From assembly GCA_021734345.1 (NCBI GenBank), contig JAIPJC010000017.1, positions 1 to 38,795 on the forward strand: a DNA stretch of 38,795 nucleotides. The letters run 5' to 3'. The DNA is from Kiritimatiellales bacterium. Its GTDB lineage: Bacteria; Verrucomicrobiota; Kiritimatiellia; Kiritimatiellales; Pontiellaceae. This document shows, piece by piece, positions 17,398-27,244 of this stretch. Within the stretch, counting starts at the first letter, position 1; every line of letters starts with the position of its first letter. A program made the position numbers and the translations under genes. The notes beneath the pieces are model-generated. The model had not been told where the DNA came from and did not search any database. It saw only the letters and a list, made by a program, of their open reading frames with translations.

Positions 17398-18064
17398 TGC
17401 CGGATTGAAACGCGTCTCGATAGCCTTGGGCCTGCTGGCCGCGATCGCCTGCCCCATCATGGTGCACACCATCGATCTGCCCGCGGCCATCTATGCCCGC
17501 AACGATCTTCCGAAATCCGTGCTGCAGGTTGCGCGCCTCGCCGACAATGTCGACGACTACATCACCATCACATTTGTCGCACTGGCGCTCTTCGCGTGGT
17601 TCAAGCTCCGGAACAAGGCGCTCTTCCGGACGCTCCTCCTGCCACCGGTCTCGTCGCTGGTGGCCGGAACGCTTAACAATATGCTCAAGATCCTGTTCGG
17701 ACGCTGGCGGCCGAAGGGCTACTTCAATCTCCACGAATACGGCTTCGAGTTCCTTGCGCCTTTCAAGGCCATCCAAAACTCCTTCCCCTCGGGGCATTCC
17801 AGCAGCATCATGGCCATCATGACCGCCATGGCCCTCCTGTTTCCCCGCTGGCGCATTCCCTTCCTGGCATTCGCCTGCGGAATGGGATCCATCCGCGTTG
17901 TGGTCGGCGCGCACTACCCCGCCGATGTCGTCGGCGGACTGATCCTGGGCTATCTTTCCACCCGCTGGTTCCACTACCTGCTCGCCCGCAAAAACGTGTT
18001 GGATGCCGATCCGCGCATCACGTTGGAGGACTGGCGGCCACGCTCGTCGTTTACCCAAAAATAA
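17390..18064 (+). CDS. PAP2-family membrane phosphatase
   Basis: A 224-residue membrane protein with the three phosphatase motifs: KILFGRWRP (Kx6RP), PSGHSSS (PSGH), and SIRVVVGAHYPADV (SRx5H-like with the catalytic His and Asp). Hydrophobic segments surround them. PAP2 enzymes of this type remove phosphate from undecaprenyl pyrophosphate, phosphatidic acid or lipid A. Its 8-base overlap with the ArnT-like gene suggests a coupled role in lipid A dephosphorylation or carrier recycling; which of these is inference. speA follows 39 bases later on the same strand. Confidence 0.92.
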   Translation: MNSAGLKRVSIALGLLAAIACPIMVHTIDLPAAIYARNDLPKSVLQVARLADNVDDYITITFVALALFAWFKLRNKALFRTLLLPPVSSLVAGTLNNMLKILFGRWRPKGYFNLHEYGFEFLAPFKAIQNSFPSGHSSSIMAIMTAMALLFPRWRIPFLAFACGMGSIRVVVGAHYPADVVGGLILGYLSTRWFHYLLARKNVLDADPRITLEDWRPRSSFTQK

Positions 18065-18103
18065 ACCTTCCAAAACAAGACCGCCGCGCCTATACCAACG
18101 CAC

Positions 18104-20008
18104 ATGGAAAACAAGGACACAGGCTGGAGCGTCGAGCAATCGGCGGAAATCTACGGCATCGGCAACTGGGGCGCGGACTACTTTAGCATATCCCAGGAGG
18201 GCGAGGTGCTGGTGCATCCCCACGGCAACGGCGTATCGGTCAGCCTGCGCAAGATCGCCGACGGACTGCTGGACCGCGGACTGGGCATGCCCGTGCTGCT
18301 GCGCATGAGCGATATTCTCGACTCGCGCATCAAGAAACTCCACGAAAGCTTTGCCAGCGCCATCACGACCTTCGAATACCACGGGAAATACCGCGGCGTC
18401 TATCCGATCAAGGTGAACCAGCAGCAACAGGTGCTGGAGGAAATCGCCGAATTCGGCGCCCGCTACCATCACGGACTCGAAGCCGGCAGCAAGCCGGAGC
18501 TCATCGCCGCCTTGGCGTACATGCAGGATCCGGAAGCCTACCTCATCTGCAACGGCTACAAGGACGCCGAATTCGTCGACCTCGGCCTCTACGCCCGCAA
18601 GATGGGACTCCAATGCGTTTTCGTGGTGGAAAATCCTTCCGAACTGGAACTGATCATCGACCGCTCCAACACGCTCGGCGTCCGGCCCATGATCGGCGTC
18701 CGCCTCAAGCTTTCCACCCAGGCCAGCGGCCACTGGAACCATTCCGGCGGCGAACGCAGCGTGTTCGGCCTCAATCCCTCGCAGGTATGCGACCTGGTGG
18801 ACCGCCTCCGCGACGTTGGAATGCTCGACTGCCTGCAACTGCTCCACTACCACGTCGGCTCGCAGATCCCCAACATCCGCGACATCCGCGATGCGGTCGT
18901 GGAAGCCTGCCGCGTCTACACCGGCCTGGTCCATGAAGGCGCGCCGATGGGCATCCTCGACCTGGGTGGCGGATTGGCCGTCGACTACGACGGCTCCCAC
19001 GCCGACAGCGCGGCCAGCCGCAACTATTCGCTCGAGGAATACTGCGCCGCCATCATTGAAAACATGGTCAGCACGCTCGACGAAAACGACATCCCCCACC
19101 CCAATATCGTGACCGAATCCGGCCGGGCCACCGTGGCCTACTACTCCATCCTGCTCTTCAACATCCTCGATGAAAGCCGCTTCGAGATCAGCGAACTGCC
19201 GAAGGAGCTCGACGAAGACGCGCACGAACTGTTGCACAACCTGATCGCCGTCGTGAACGTGCTCAACATCCGCAACGCGCAGGAGTGCTACCATGACGCC
19301 TTCTACTACCGCGACGAAATCCACCAGCGCTTCAAGCACGGCAGCATGACCCTGCGCGAACGCGCCTTCGCCGGGGAAATCTTCTGGCATATCGTGACGC
19401 GTATCGCGATGTTGACCAAGGAGATGGAATACGTACCCGAAGAGCTGCAAAAGCTCCCTTCGATGCTGGCCGACATCTACTACGGAAACTTCAGCCTCTT
19501 CCAATCGCTCCCCGACGTCTGGGCCATCGACCAGCTCTTCCCCGTCATGCCCATCCACCGGCTGAAGGAAAAACCGGAGCGCGAAGTCGTCCTGGCCGAC
19601 ATCACCTGCGACTGCGACGGCAAGATCGACCAGTTCGTTGGCCAATACACCACCAGCGACACCCTGCCGCTGCACAATCTCACGAATGAAGAATACTACC
19701 TCGGCGTCTTCCTCGTGGGGGCCTACCAGGAAACCCTTGGGGATCTGCACAACCTGCTTGGCGACACCAACGTCGTCACCATACAGGTCGACCAGGATGG
19801 CCACATGCGCTACACCCGCGAGCTCGAAGGCGACTCCGTGGCGGACGTCCTCTCCTACGTCGAATACGATCCGAAACGCATGATGCAGCGGATCCGGCAA
19901 CTGGCCGAAGAAGCCGTCCGGGCCGAACGCATCACCCCAAAGGATCGCCGCATGATCATGGAAGCCTACGAAGACGGCATGCGCGGCTACACCTATTTCG
20001 AGCGATAG
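18104..20008 (+). CDS. speA: Biosynthetic arginine decarboxylase
   Basis: A 634-residue PLP-dependent fold-type III decarboxylase that converts arginine to agmatine, the first step toward putrescine. It starts WSVEQSAEIYGIGNWGADYFSI, a typical SpeA N-terminus; GVYPIKVNQQQQVLEEI contains the PLP lysine, HYHVGSQIPN and DLGGGLAVDYDGS are the barrel motifs, and DITCDCDGKIDQF the C-terminal catalytic cysteine region. Length matches the E. coli enzyme (658). The stop is 3 bases from the convergent smpB stop. Agmatinase or agmatine deiminase is not in the window, but an ODC-like enzyme and a carboxy(nor)spermidine dehydrogenase are encoded near 32-34 kb. Confidence 0.97.
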   Translation: MENKDTGWSVEQSAEIYGIGNWGADYFSISQEGEVLVHPHGNGVSVSLRKIADGLLDRGLGMPVLLRMSDILDSRIKKLHESFASAITTFEYHGKYRGVYPIKVNQQQQVLEEIAEFGARYHHGLEAGSKPELIAALAYMQDPEAYLICNGYKDAEFVDLGLYARKMGLQCVFVVENPSELELIIDRSNTLGVRPMIGVRLKLSTQASGHWNHSGGERSVFGLNPSQVCDLVDRLRDVGMLDCLQLLHYHVGSQIPNIRDIRDAVVEACRVYTGLVHEGAPMGILDLGGGLAVDYDGSHADSAASRNYSLEEYCAAIIENMVSTLDENDIPHPNIVTESGRATVAYYSILLFNILDESRFEISELPKELDEDAHELLHNLIAVVNVLNIRNAQECYHDAFYYRDEIHQRFKHGSMTLRERAFAGEIFWHIVTRIAMLTKEMEYVPEELQKLPSMLADIYYGNFSLFQSLPDVWAIDQLFPVMPIHRLKEKPEREVVLADITCDCDGKIDQFVGQYTTSDTLPLHNLTNEEYYLGVFLVGAYQETLGDLHNLLGDTNVVTIQVDQDGHMRYTRELEGDSVADVLSYVEYDPKRMMQRIRQLAEEAVRAERITPKDRRMIMEAYEDGMRGYTYFER

Positions 20009-20011
20009 GGC

Positions 20012-20503
20012 CTAGCGGTCGTTGTGGTTGCGTATGGCGCGCCGGGAATCGAGGTCGGCTTCGCGCTGCTTGATGGTGTCGCGCTTGTCGACGGTGTTCT
20101 TGCCCTTGGCCAAGCCGATCCTGACCTTGATCTTGCCGTTTACGAGATAGACCTTGAGCGGAACGATCGTCAGCCCCTTTTCACGGATCTTGCCATGGAG
20201 CCGCGCGATCTCCTTGCGGTGCATCAGCAGCTTGCGCTCGCGGGTCTGGGTGTGGTTGAAGACGTTGCCGTGGTCGTAGGGCTGGACGGTGCAGCCGACC
20301 AGCCAGGCTTCCAGATGGTCGTCGATGTGGACGTATCCCTCCTGGATGCTGACGTGCCCCTGCTTGACCGACTTCACCTCGGTACCCGTAAGCACGATGC
20401 CCGTCTCGATCTTTTCCAGGATCAGGTAATCGTGCAGGGCCTTCCGGTTGGTGGCCAGCACGCCTTCGCCAGGGTCGTTCTTCTTTTTGTTTTTTCCAGC
20501 CAT
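20012..20503 (-). CDS. smpB: SsrA-binding protein SmpB
   Basis: A 163-residue tmRNA-binding protein. LATNRKALHDYLILEKIETGIVLTGTEVKS is the classic SmpB core opening, with NHTQTRERKLLMHRKEI in the middle and a basic C-terminal tail (RDTIKQREADLDS) that enters the decoding centre. With tmRNA it releases stalled ribosomes; ssrA was not found in the window. The N-terminal lysine-rich extension (KNKKKNDP) is short and common. The gene faces speA tail to tail and follows rpoZ on the same strand, separated by a terminator hairpin. Confidence 0.98.
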   Translation of the reverse strand: MAGKNKKKNDPGEGVLATNRKALHDYLILEKIETGIVLTGTEVKSVKQGHVSIQEGYVHIDDHLEAWLVGCTVQPYDHGNVFNHTQTRERKLLMHRKEIARLHGKIREKGLTIVPLKVYLVNGKIKVRIGLAKGKNTVDKRDTIKQREADLDSRRAIRNHNDR

Positions 20504-20562
20504 GGGAAGAACATCCTAATTCCTAAACCCGGGATTCCGAACAAATAATCACTCGGAAAAAC

Positions 20563-20594
20563 AAAAGCCCAAAGCCCGGAAGCTTTGAGCTTTT
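20563..20594 (-). terminator. Terminator-like hairpin after rpoZ
   Basis: AAAAGCCCAAAGC (20563-20575) pairs with GCTTTGAGCTTTT (20582-20594) with one mismatch, and in the minus direction runs into a T-rich stretch. It lies between the rpoZ stop (20619) and smpB start (20503). Confidence 0.7.
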
Positions 20595-20618
20595 CGATAT
20601 TCGAATCCGGCGCTTCCC

Positions 20619-20873
20619 TTAAAGAAGGATCGACGTCTCGAAATCGAGTCCCGAAGGAGTTTCCTTTCCCTGAGAGAAAGCCATTTCGACGGTCAGCAAC
20701 CCTTCGCAAATTTCCTTGAGCACGATGTCGTGGTTGTCCTGCTCGTGATGGTCCCGCTTGACCATCGGGCGGGCGCCGGCATTCAGCTGGCGGGTACGAT
20801 ACGAGATCAGATTGACCAGCATGGGAATGTTGCTGATCTTCTCAACGGCCTTGTCCATATATTGCATGTTCAT
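20619..20873 (-). CDS. rpoZ: DNA-directed RNA polymerase omega subunit
   Basis: An 84-residue protein; YMDKAVEKISNIPMLVNLISYRTRQLNAGARPMV matches the omega-subunit core, which folds around the beta-prime C-terminus and helps assemble RNA polymerase. ATG 20873 is preceded by AGGAGGGG at a suitable distance, so the in-frame start 25 codons upstream is rejected. The second half (VLKEICEGLLTVEMAF) is typical of non-enterobacterial omega. It lies downstream of groEL but has its own promoter. Confidence 0.93.
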   Translation of the reverse strand: MNMQYMDKAVEKISNIPMLVNLISYRTRQLNAGARPMVKRDHHEQDNHDIVLKEICEGLLTVEMAFSQGKETPSGLDFETSILL

Positions 20874-20913
20874 AGAAAAACCCCTCCTTTTAAAGGGTAA
20901 AAAAACGGGGCGC

Positions 20914-20941
20914 AGTATAGCACCCCGTCCTTGGGCGTCAA
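20914..20941 (-). promoter_or_regulatory. Sigma70-type promoter of rpoZ
   Basis: On the minus strand TTGACG (20936-20941), a 16-base spacer and TATACT (20914-20919) lie about 41 bases upstream of the rpoZ start. Confidence 0.75.
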
Positions 20942-20960
20942 ATGCCATTTACGACAAATC

Positions 20961-20980
20961 CCGCCCCGTTTCCGGGGCGG
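20961..20980 (-). terminator. Hairpin downstream of groEL
   Basis: CCGCCCC-GTTTCC-GGGGCGG forms a strong stem 16 bases after the groEL stop; in the minus direction it is followed by GATTTGT, a weak T tract. Likely ends the dnaK-groESL transcript. Confidence 0.65.
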
Positions 20981-20995
20981 ATCGGCCCGGCAACA

Positions 20996-22943
<1,948 letters not shown>

Positions 22944-23010
22944 TGATGTATTTCTCCTTGTTTGGTTTACACTCCCGGCAGGACGCCCCGCCGCGTTAAA
23001 TTCTACCTGC

Positions 23011-24939
23011 CTACTTCTTCTTGTCTTCGTCGACCATTTCAAAGTCGGCTTCCTCGACATCCGAAGCCCGCTTTTCGCCGCCGGCCGAAGCCCCGGCATC
23101 CGCACCCGGCGCACCTTCGGCACCCGACTGGGCGTGCGCATACATCTCGGTCGCGGCGGCCTGCATCTTCTCGTTGAGGGCATCGAGCGCGCTCTTCATG
23201 CCTTCATAGTCTTCCGATTCGATGGCCTTCTTGACCGGCTCGATGGCAGCCTCGACCTCGGCTTTCTTATCGGCCGAAATCTTGTCCGCGTTTTCCTTCA
23301 GGAACTTTTCCGTCTGGAACACGGTGGAGTCCGCCTGGTTTTTCAGATCCACCTTTTCGCGGATCTTGGCATCTTCCGAGGCGTGTATTTCGGCATCCTT
23401 CACCATCTGCTGGATCTCGTCGTCGGACAGTCCGCTCGAAGCGGTGATGGTGATATGCTGCATCTTGCCGGTTCCGAGATCCTTCGCGCTCACCTTCAGA
23501 ATACCGTTGGCGTCGATGTCGAACGTGACCTCCACCTGCGGAACACCGCGTGGTGCCGGAGGAATGCCGTCGAGGTTGAAGCGGCCGATCGTCTTGTTGT
23601 CCTTGGCCATCTTGCGTTCGCCCTGCAGGACGTGGATTTCCACGGCCGGCTGGTTGTCGGCCGCCGTCGAGAAGATTTCATTCTTCTTGGACGGAATGGT
23701 GGTGTTGCGTTCGATCAACGGAGTGAATACGCCGCCGAGGGTTTCGATCCCCAACGTCAGCGGGGTAACGTCCAGCAAGAGCACGTCTTTCACTTCGCCC
23801 TTCAACACGCCGCCCTGGATGGATGCACCCACCGCGACCACTTCGTCCGGGTTCACACCCTTGTGCGGCTCCTGTCCAAAGATTTCCTTCACGGAGCTCT
23901 GCACCTTCGGCATGCGGGTCGAACCACCCACAAGGATGACTTCGTTCACTTCCGACTGCTTCAACCCGGAATCGCTTAGGCACTTCTTCACCGGATCGAT
24001 CGCCTTGGTGATCAGGTCGTCGCACAGCTCTTCGAGCTTCGCGCGGCTGAGCGTGACATTCAAATGCTTCGGCCCGGTGGCGTCCGCCGTGATGAACGGC
24101 AGGTTGATGTCGGTCGACTGCGAGCTGGAGAGTTCGCACTTCGCCTTTTCGGCGGCTTCCTTCAACCGTTGCAGCACCATCGGATCCTGCGAGAGGTCAA
24201 TGCCCTGCTCGCTCTTGAAGCTGGCCACGAGCCACTTGATGATCTTCTGGTCGAAGTCGTCCCCACCCAAATGGCCATCGCCGTTGGTTGCAACCACTTC
24301 GAATACGCCGTTGCCGATGTCGAGGATCGACACGTCGAACGTGCCGCCGCCCAGGTCGTAGATCGCGATCTTCTCTTCCGACTTCTTGTCGAGGCCGTAG
24401 GCCAGCGACGCCGCGGTCGGCTCGTTGATGATGCGCAGCACTTCAAGGCCGGCAATGCGTCCGGCGTCTTTCGTGGCTTGGCGCTGGCTATCGTTGAAGT
24501 AGGCCGGAACCGTGACCACCGCCTGCGTGATGGCTTCGCCGAGGTAGGCTTCCGCGTCCGTCTTCAACTTCTGGAGAATCATCGCCGAAATTTCCGGCGG
24601 CGAATACACCTTGTCGTCGATCTTCACATGCGCGTCGCCGTTCTTCGCCCGCACGACTTCGTAGGGAACGAGATCGATTTCGTGCTTCACTTCGTCGAAC
24701 TTGCGCCCCATGAAGCGCTTGATCGAGAAAACCGTATGCTTCGGATTCGTCACCGCCTGGCGTTTCGCCGCGGTACCGACCAAACGCTCGCCGCTCTTCG
24801 TGAACGCCACGATCGACGGCGTAGTGCGTCCGCCCTCCGCGTTTGGGATGACCGTCGGCTCGCCGCCTTCCATGATGGCCATGCACGAGTTCGTGGTACC
24901 GAGGTCGATACCCAATACTTTAGATCCTGCTTTGCTCAT
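23011..24939 (-). CDS. dnaK: Chaperone protein DnaK (Hsp70)
   Basis: A 642-residue Hsp70. The nucleotide-binding domain opens with [20 protein letters not shown] and contains [22 protein letters not shown] and [15 protein letters not shown]; the interdomain linker [19 protein letters not shown] and the substrate-binding domain follow; the C-terminus ends in an acidic [14 protein letters not shown]. It refolds proteins with DnaJ and GrpE, neither of which is encoded here. An AGGAG site precedes ATG 24939. Being first in line before groES and groEL is unusual, since dnaK normally sits with grpE or dnaJ. Confidence 0.99.
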   Translation of the reverse strand: MSKAGSKVLGIDLGTTNSCMAIMEGGEPTVIPNAEGGRTTPSIVAFTKSGERLVGTAAKRQAVTNPKHTVFSIKRFMGRKFDEVKHEIDLVPYEVVRAKNGDAHVKIDDKVYSPPEISAMILQKLKTDAEAYLGEAITQAVVTVPAYFNDSQRQATKDAGRIAGLEVLRIINEPTAASLAYGLDKKSEEKIAIYDLGGGTFDVSILDIGNGVFEVVATNGDGHLGGDDFDQKIIKWLVASFKSEQGIDLSQDPMVLQRLKEAAEKAKCELSSSQSTDINLPFITADATGPKHLNVTLSRAKLEELCDDLITKAIDPVKKCLSDSGLKQSEVNEVILVGGSTRMPKVQSSVKEIFGQEPHKGVNPDEVVAVGASIQGGVLKGEVKDVLLLDVTPLTLGIETLGGVFTPLIERNTTIPSKKNEIFSTAADNQPAVEIHVLQGERKMAKDNKTIGRFNLDGIPPAPRGVPQVEVTFDIDANGILKVSAKDLGTGKMQHITITASSGLSDDEIQQMVKDAEIHASEDAKIREKVDLKNQADSTVFQTEKFLKENADKISADKKAEVEAAIEPVKKAIESEDYEGMKSALDALNEKMQAAATEMYAHAQSGAEGAPGADAGASAGGEKRASDVEEADFEMVDEDKKK

Positions 24940-24990
24940 TGTTGTCTCCTGGTAGTAATTAAATTGGTGTCAGTAGCGACGCCACCCCTT

Positions 24991-25007
24991 TAGCACCGGG
25001 TGTGCCA
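24991..25007 (-). promoter_or_regulatory. Sigma54-like site or imperfect palindrome upstream of dnaK
   Basis: On the minus strand TGGCAC-ACCCG-GTGCT has the GG-N10-GC spacing of a -24/-12 promoter, 52 bases before the dnaK ATG. It is also an imperfect inverted repeat (TGGCAC/GTGCTA). It is not a CIRCE element. The rest of 24940-25200 contains short repeated strings (CGTGAAACGTGAAACGT near 25020-25036) but no gene. Confidence 0.35.
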
Positions 25008-25234
25008 CCGGGCGTGGGGCGTGAAACGTGAAACGTAATCCGCTGGAAGCACACGACTTAAAAGTCAATCTCCTAAAACCCACTACTTCGAGCCCGCCAC
25101 AGCGCATCCCCCAATCTGCCCGCTTATGGCCCACCGCGTGTCCCACATGCGCCATCATGTCGCACCGCGGGCAGGCGTGCGCATCCTGTCGCGCCGAAGC
25201 CGCCAACTCCTGTACTTATCATTTATATACACTA

Positions 25235-25265
25235 TTGACATTTTGACAAGTTATCGTAGTCTACG
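25235..25265 (+). promoter_or_regulatory. Promoter and operator of the XRE-ImmA gene
   Basis: TTGACA at 25235-25240, a 16-base spacer and TAGTCT (25257-25262) form a promoter; a second TTGACA sits at 25243-25248. The perfect inverted repeat CGTAG-T-CTACG (25255-25265) covers the -10 and is a likely operator for the XRE protein encoded next. Confidence 0.5.
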
Positions 25266-25288
25266 GTCGAAACAACGGAGAAAAAGCC

Positions 25289-26476
25289 ATGAACGAACTA
25301 TCCAAAAACCTCATGCGGTTGCGCAAGATGGGTGGATTGACCCAGCAGGCTGTGGCCGATGCGGCAGGTATTAGCCGCGTGGCCTACCGCAATCTGGAAA
25401 AAGGCGAAGCCGAACCCCGGGAAGGCACCCTCCAGGCACTGGCAAAAGCACTGGACGCCTCCGCGCTGGAACTACTGGCCTCGGCTCCCCGATTGAAATC
25501 GCTCCGCTTCCGCGCCAATCCAAACATGAGCGTGCAGGAACACGCCTTGGGAGAGCAGCTTGTCATGCGGTCCGCCAACTGGCTCCGCGACTTCAACGAG
25601 CTGGAATCGATGCTGGGCAAAACCCGACGGTGCGTGCTCAAGCCAACCAGAAAAGGAACCCTTCCCGAAACCGCCGCCGCCAAGGTGCGCGAAGAACTGC
25701 TGGGCGGCAACACATCCGGCTGTGTACCCGATTTCTGTGAACTGCTCGAAAACGCCGGCATCAAACTGTTCCTATCCGACTTCCAGCTCGCCAACCTGTT
25801 CGGACTCTCCATCGGCGAAGCCGATGGTGGCCCGGCCATCGCGGTCAACACCGGGAAAAGCATCTCGGTCGAACGGCAAATCTTTTCCATGGCCCACGAA
25901 CTCGGCCACCTGATGCTCCACAAGGACACCTACGGAAAAGATCCCGAAGAACTCGACGACGACCAGCAGGAACGCGAAGCCGACCGCTTCGCCGCCGCGT
26001 TCCTGATGCCGAGCGACGCATTCATCGCCGAATGGAACGAAAACCGCGGCCTGCACTGGGTCGACGCCGTCCTCAAAACCAAGCGTCATTTCAAGGTCAG
26101 CTACCAGTCCGTTCTGCACCAGTTGATCGAACTGGGCAAGGCCGAGCACCCAACCGTCTACAAGCAGTTTCGCGCCGACTATGAAACCCGCTATGGCAAA
26201 AAGCTCCATTGGAAGGAAGAGCCGCCCAACCATCCCGTGCCGCAGGCTTCCAGCCAGCCCCGTACCGCAGGCGGCCCGCCTGCCCCGCCGCCAAGCCGGA
26301 TCGGCGAAGAGCCCCGAAACCTCGATCCGCTCGACCTCATGGAAGACCGGCTTGGATCGCTTGTGCGCGACGCGCTCGACCGCGAACTCATCACCGTCAG
26401 CCGCGCCGCCGAAATCCTCGATCTCCGCATCGAGGAAATGCGCGACCGCATGAAATCGTGGGAGGTGGTTTCGTGA
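25289..26476 (+). CDS. XRE-family regulator fused to ImmA/IrrE metallopeptidase
   Basis: A 395-residue two-domain protein. Residues 1-65 are a Cro/C1-type helix-turn-helix (LRKMGGLTQQAVADAAGISR, then NLEKGEAEPREGTLQALAKAL). Residues about 140-275 are an ImmA/IrrE (COG2856) zinc peptidase with HELGH at 203-207 and EADRFAAAFLMP downstream. Such fusions act as DNA-damage or prophage switches and as regulators in toxin-antitoxin-like loci. Residues about 316-334 (Pro/Ala-rich) come from a palindromic repeat, and a final 60-residue helical tail follows. A GGAG site precedes ATG 25289. The PIN gene lies 235 bases downstream on the same strand. The exact target of the protease is unknown. Confidence 0.92.
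   Translation: MNELSKNLMRLRKMGGLTQQAVADAAGISRVAYRNLEKGEAEPREGTLQALAKALDASALELLASAPRLKSLRFRANPNMSVQEHALGEQLVMRSANWLRDFNELESMLGKTRRCVLKPTRKGTLPETAAAKVREELLGGNTSGCVPDFCELLENAGIKLFLSDFQLANLFGLSIGEADGGPAIAVNTGKSISVERQIFSMAHELGHLMLHKDTYGKDPEELDDDQQEREADRFAAAFLMPSDAFIAEWNENRGLHWVDAVLKTKRHFKVSYQSVLHQLIELGKAEHPTVYKQFRADYETRYGKKLHWKEEPPNHPVPQASSQPRTAGGPPAPPPSRIGEEPRNLDPLDLMEDRLGSLVRDALDRELITVSRAAEILDLRIEEMRDRMKSWEVVS
26238..26292. repeat. Palindromic repeat translated in the XRE-ImmA linker
   Basis: Contains the perfect 17-base palindrome GCAGGCGG-C-CCGCCTGC (26267-26283) and an imperfect one GCAGGCTTCCAGCCAGC (26242-26258). Translated as a Pro/Ala-rich linker between the peptidase and the C-terminal helices. 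Similar strings occur as dispersed repeats in PVC genomes (memory). Confidence 0.55.
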
Positions 26477-26585
26477 CCGAATTTATTGGCTACGAATGTA
26501 GACGCGCGCATCCTGCCGCGTTGCGACCGTTCGGAAGGTTTTTATTAGCTGGGAGAGAACGTAGAGAACACAAAACAGAGAGGAC

Positions 26586-26676
26586 TATAGGCAGGATAAT
26601 TTTGTGGCGGAACAATTTCCTTATCCAGCTGAGCAGAAAAAAACTATTCTGCCTACAAATCATTCTGCCTACAAAT
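26586..26676. repeat. Second, diverged copy of the MITE-like repeat
   Basis: A left arm starting TATAGGCAGGATAATTTT and a right arm with ATTCTGCCTACAAATCATT are inverse of each other with mismatches and match the arms of 11741-11823 (shared core AGGCAGAATGATTT). It fills most of the gap between the XRE-ImmA and PIN genes; the rest of 26477-26711 has no convincing gene. Confidence 0.65.
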
Positions 26677-26711
26677 CGCGCGCACGGCGTACTGGGGAAG
26701 GATCAAAATAG

Positions 26712-27212
26712 ATGACCGACCGCCCCGCCGCCGTAATCAGCGATGCCAACGTCCTGATCGACTACATCAAAGTCGAACGGACATTGGTACTGCGGCTCGT
26801 GTCCGAACATCTCTTCCCCATCAAGCTCCCCCGCTCCGTCCTCGACGAAGTCGACCAGCTCTCCCAGGACCAGGCCGAAGCCCTCGGCATGGAAATCGTC
26901 GACGAAACCCTCGGTCAGTTGAGAGAAGCCGCCGTGCGCGGCGGCCCGCTCTCGCTCGTCGACAAACTCTGCTTTGCCATTGCCCGCGACAACGGCTGGG
27001 CCGTCTGGAGCAGCGATAAGCCCCTCCACGCCAAATGCAAAACCGACGGTATCCCCGTCTACTGGGGCCTCCAGCTCATGCTCGAACTCTGCCAAGCGGG
27101 GAAACTCGACCCTGACTATGCGATGGAAACAGCAAAGGCCATTGAGCAGGTGAATGAGCGGATTACGGAAGAAATTTTCGTTGCGTTCAAAAAGAAGTTA
27201 TCGGTTATTTAG
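26712..27212 (+). CDS. PIN-domain protein (predicted nuclease)
   Basis: A 166-residue protein with a PIN-fold opening, AVISDANVLIDYIKVE (Asp11 as first acidic metal ligand), LPRSVLDEVDQL with the second, and SLVDKLCFAIARDNGWAVWSSDKPLHAKC with the later Asp residues. PIN proteins are usually metal-dependent RNases and often toxins. Next to an XRE-ImmA protein it forms a plausible toxin/antitoxin-like pair: the XRE-ImmA protein could repress the operon and be relieved by proteolysis. That pairing is inferred from context. ATG 26712 has a weak AGGA upstream. The zinc-ribbon HEPN gene follows 32 bases later. Confidence 0.85.
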   Translation: MTDRPAAVISDANVLIDYIKVERTLVLRLVSEHLFPIKLPRSVLDEVDQLSQDQAEALGMEIVDETLGQLREAAVRGGPLSLVDKLCFAIARDNGWAVWSSDKPLHAKCKTDGIPVYWGLQLMLELCQAGKLDPDYAMETAKAIEQVNERITEEIFVAFKKKLSVI

Positions 27213-27244
27213 AAAAAGTCTGACAAGAAAACCCGGAGGCTATC

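Noticed and set aside
17330..19900. 856-codon open frame on the minus strand
   Set aside because: It covers speA, PAP2 and the end of the GT83 gene antisense. Those three genes have clear motifs; the antisense translation has none.
24940..25030. CIRCE element before dnaK
   Set aside because: Only a half-site-like GTGCTAA is present; the TTAGCACTC-N9-GAGTGCTAA arrangement is absent, also upstream of groES.
25179..26520. Short direct repeat GCGCATCCTG(T/C)CGCG on both sides of the XRE-ImmA gene as attachment sites
   Set aside because: Only 15 bases with a mismatch, no integrase nearby, and the string looks like part of a dispersed repeat.
26477..26711. Small GTG-started frame between the XRE-ImmA and PIN genes
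   Set aside because: It runs through the MITE-like repeat, has no ribosome-binding site and no sensible composition.
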